Assembly (NCBI RefSeq): GCF_023101765.2
Contig: NC_064234.1
Location: forward strand, 3,410,001-3,474,000
From: Spodoptera frugiperda
Taxonomy: Eukaryota > Arthropoda > Insecta > Lepidoptera > Noctuidae
Length of the DNA stretch: 64,000 bases
Direction: 5' to 3'
Position numbers and translations under genes: made by a program. Positions 63,854-64,000 of this stretch are shown here, in pieces (position 1 is the first letter of the stretch; each line of letters begins with the position of its first letter). The notes beneath the pieces are model-generated. The model saw nothing but the letters and a program-made list of their open reading frames with translations, was not told the origin of the DNA and did no database searches.

Positions 63854-64000
63854 TATATAGAAACAACACCATCCGTCAACGTCTCGGCTCAACGACTCTC
63901 GGATCAGGTGCGGGTCATCCAACGCAATCGTAGATTGGACGAGGCTGCACTTGATCGGCTACGCTCAGAAGCACTGCGCAACCTACAGTGTCACAAAATG
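63854..64000 (+). CDS. Open frame at right edge, retrotransposon-like (partial)
   Basis: The frame is open from just after TGA (63851-63853) to the window end, 49 codons, and is GC-richer than the flanks. The peptide (ETTPSVNVSAQRLSDQVRVI then QRNRRLDEAALDRLRSEALR) is helical, rich in R, D and L, and resembles a segment I remember from lepidopteran non-LTR retrotransposon ORFs. Upstream, CTTACTAAT could serve as a branch point and TATATAG as an acceptor, in which case coding starts at 63861. Another frame is also open here, so the assignment is tentative. The rest lies beyond the window. Confidence 0.4.

Overview
The window looks like nuclear DNA of a moth or butterfly, most likely a noctuid or close relative. 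It is AT-rich with scattered GC-rich islands. It carries several repeat families that I recognise as lepidopteran: Helitron-like elements ending in CTAG|T, tRNA-derived SINEs with A and B boxes, a short noctuid-type SINE (two copies with target-site duplications), the interspersed repeat containing GACGTCCACTGCTGAACATA, a repeat seeded by GTCAAAGTCAAA, and an element bounded by AACCGACTT ends. Family names come from memory, not from a search. No bacterial, viral or organellar gene organisation is visible.

The window is essentially a gene desert (intergenic or long-intron sequence). No reading frame longer than about 125 codons exists, and the longest ones have no recognisable domain and sit in AT-rich sequence. 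Only two coding candidates deserve a line, both at the edges. One is a 3'-terminal exon-like frame at 23-166, with a splice-acceptor-like start and a poly(A) signal, lying about 300 bp inside the 3' end of a Helitron-like element. The other is an open frame at 63854-64000 running off the right end, which resembles retrotransposon coding sequence.

Layout. 1-1.3 kb: Helitron 3' end, then a 410-bp MITE with about 66-bp inverted ends. 1.3-11.4 kb: unique AT-rich DNA, one lepidopteran repeat fragment, short hairpins. 11.4-13.4 kb: two copies of one SINE in opposite orientation, each with a 13-bp target-site duplication. 13.4-22.7 kb: unique DNA with GC islands, one tRNA-derived SINE, a CTACGGCGTAG hairpin. 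22.7-25.9 kb: a degenerate tandem array of a 1.3-1.4-kb unit (two copies plus part of a third). 25.9-45 kb: mainly unique DNA with GC islands and several strong hairpins (notably 35573-35637 and 41449-41474). 45.4-46.6 kb: a 1.23-kb element with inverted ends and an internal about 295-bp tandem duplication. 48-54 kb: two related Helitron-like elements, a LINE 3' end abutting an oppositely oriented SINE, and a second copy of the GTCAAAGTCAAA repeat. 54-64 kb: mostly unique DNA with hairpins.

Nothing here works together as a pathway. The interest lies in mobile-element structure, unusual inverted repeats, and GC islands that could be regulatory elements of a distant gene. No convincing new system was found. 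The best leads are the exon inside the Helitron end, the tandem array with indel-rich divergence, and the miRNA-like hairpin near 35.6 kb.
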